5,380 nt of DNA. Origin: an uncultured Clostridia bacterium (GTDB taxonomy: Bacteria; Bacillota; Clostridia; Christensenellales; Borkfalkiaceae). Under the pieces are notes generated by a model. The model worked only from the letters and a program-made list of their open reading frames with translations, ran no database searches and had not been told where the DNA came from. The stretch covers positions 1-5,380 of the forward strand of contig CALVPW010000022.1 of assembly GCA_944354085.1 (NCBI GenBank), in the 5' to 3' direction. Shown here piece by piece: positions 4,933 to 5,380 of the stretch (positions are counted from its first letter, which is position 1; every line of letters begins with the position of its first letter). The position numbers and the translations under genes are program-made.

Positions 4933-4934
4933 AA
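4906..4934 (-). promoter_or_regulatory. Candidate promoter of the DUF6504-like/dinB pair, overlapping the galE terminator
   Basis: On the minus strand TTAACA (4934-4929, 5 of 6 to consensus) and TAATAT (4911-4906, 4 of 6) are 17 bp apart. The start would fall near 4899, about 50 nt before the ATG at 4848. The elements lie inside the palindromic terminator, so either function could explain the sequence. Confidence 0.4.
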
Positions 4935-4945
4935 TTCTCAAAAAG

Positions 4946-5380
4946 TCAGTTTTCGTACCCGTTCGGATTGTTCTTTTGCCAATTCCACTGATCGCGGCAC
5001 ATATCTTCGAGGTCATATTGCGCCTTCCAGCCGAGCTCCTTTTCCGCCTTGGCGCTCGAAGCGTAGCAGGCGGGCACATCCCCCGCGCGGCGCGGTTTGA
5101 TCTCGTACGGGAGCTCTTTCCCACAAGCCTTGCCGAACGCGTGGATCATATCGAGCACGCTGTATCCGTTGCCCGTGCCGAGGTTATAGATATGCACCCC
5201 CGGCGTTTTCAGCTTTTCGATCGCCGCCACATGCCCTTTGGCAAGATCGACGACGTGGATATAATCGCGCACGCCCGTTCCGTCCGGCGTGGGATAATCG
5301 TTGCCGAACACCCCGATCTTTTTGAGTTTCCCGCTCGCGACCTGCGCAACGTAAGGCATCAGATTGTTGGGGATCCCCTT
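4946..5380 (-). CDS. galE: UDP-glucose 4-epimerase, C-terminal part (N-terminus outside window)
   Basis: The 144 visible C-terminal residues read in frame to the right edge. GalE interconverts UDP-glucose and UDP-galactose with bound NAD+, in galactose use and in supplying galactosyl units for surface polysaccharides. Family landmarks appear in order: GIPNNLMPYVAQVA, KKIGVFGNDYPTPDGTGVRDY, IHVVDLAKGHVAA, YNLGTGNGYSVLDMI, PRRAGDVPACYAS, KAEKELGWKA and the terminal QKNNPNGYEN. NNLMPY, the substrate-contacting stretch, and the R of PRRAGD, which binds the nucleotide in relatives, are intact. The Rossmann half and the YxxxK catalytic site lie outside. The gene ends 13 bases before its own terminator, so it is the last gene of its unit. 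Confidence 0.95.
   Translation of the reverse strand, partial: KGIPNNLMPYVAQVASGKLKKIGVFGNDYPTPDGTGVRDYIHVVDLAKGHVAAIEKLKTPGVHIYNLGTGNGYSVLDMIHAFGKACGKELPYEIKPRRAGDVPACYASSAKAEKELGWKAQYDLEDMCRDQWNWQKNNPNGYEN

Overview
The window looks like a stretch of chromosome from a GC-rich anaerobic member of the Clostridia (Bacillota), possibly a gut lineage. This rests on purine-rich Shine-Dalgarno sites before most genes, a CCA-encoding tRNA, the clostridial-style DNA polymerase IV N-terminus, and the DedA and HI0933-type proteins. The lineage is inferred from protein flavour only. Every protein gene is on the minus strand; the one tRNA is on the plus strand.

Reading the minus strand from the right edge, the C-terminal part of galE (UDP-glucose 4-epimerase) ends at 4946 in a hairpin/T-tract terminator. 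The same DNA carries a weak promoter candidate for the next pair: a 94-residue DUF6504-like protein and dinB (DNA polymerase IV), which overlap by 38 bases. dinB ends in a clear terminator at 3324-3355.

The 515-base gap 2842-3356 is the unusual part. It holds tRNA-Trp(CCA) with a near-consensus promoter and its own terminator. A near-perfect tandem duplication (about 123 bp at 137-bp spacing) follows, copying the last 18 nt of the tRNA, the terminator and about 75 bp of tail. T-arm words appear in both orientations in that tail. A strong minus-strand promoter at 3276-3304 would transcribe through all of this, antisense to the tRNA, towards proC.

The left half is a compact operon, proC - rnhA - DedA/TVP38 membrane protein - HI0933-type flavoprotein, with ATGA stop/start overlaps at two of its three junctions. 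It combines proline synthesis, RNA/DNA hybrid removal, a lipid-scramblase-type membrane protein and a flavoprotein, so it reads as a housekeeping cluster rather than one pathway. The flavoprotein runs off the left edge. Its last 27 visible residues (bases 1-81) do not look like that family and resemble a membrane transporter, which raises the possibility of a chimeric join.

I found no CRISPR array, insertion sequence, integrase, phage gene or defence system. The main candidate for something undescribed is the duplicated tRNA-Trp 3' module and the antisense leader that crosses it.
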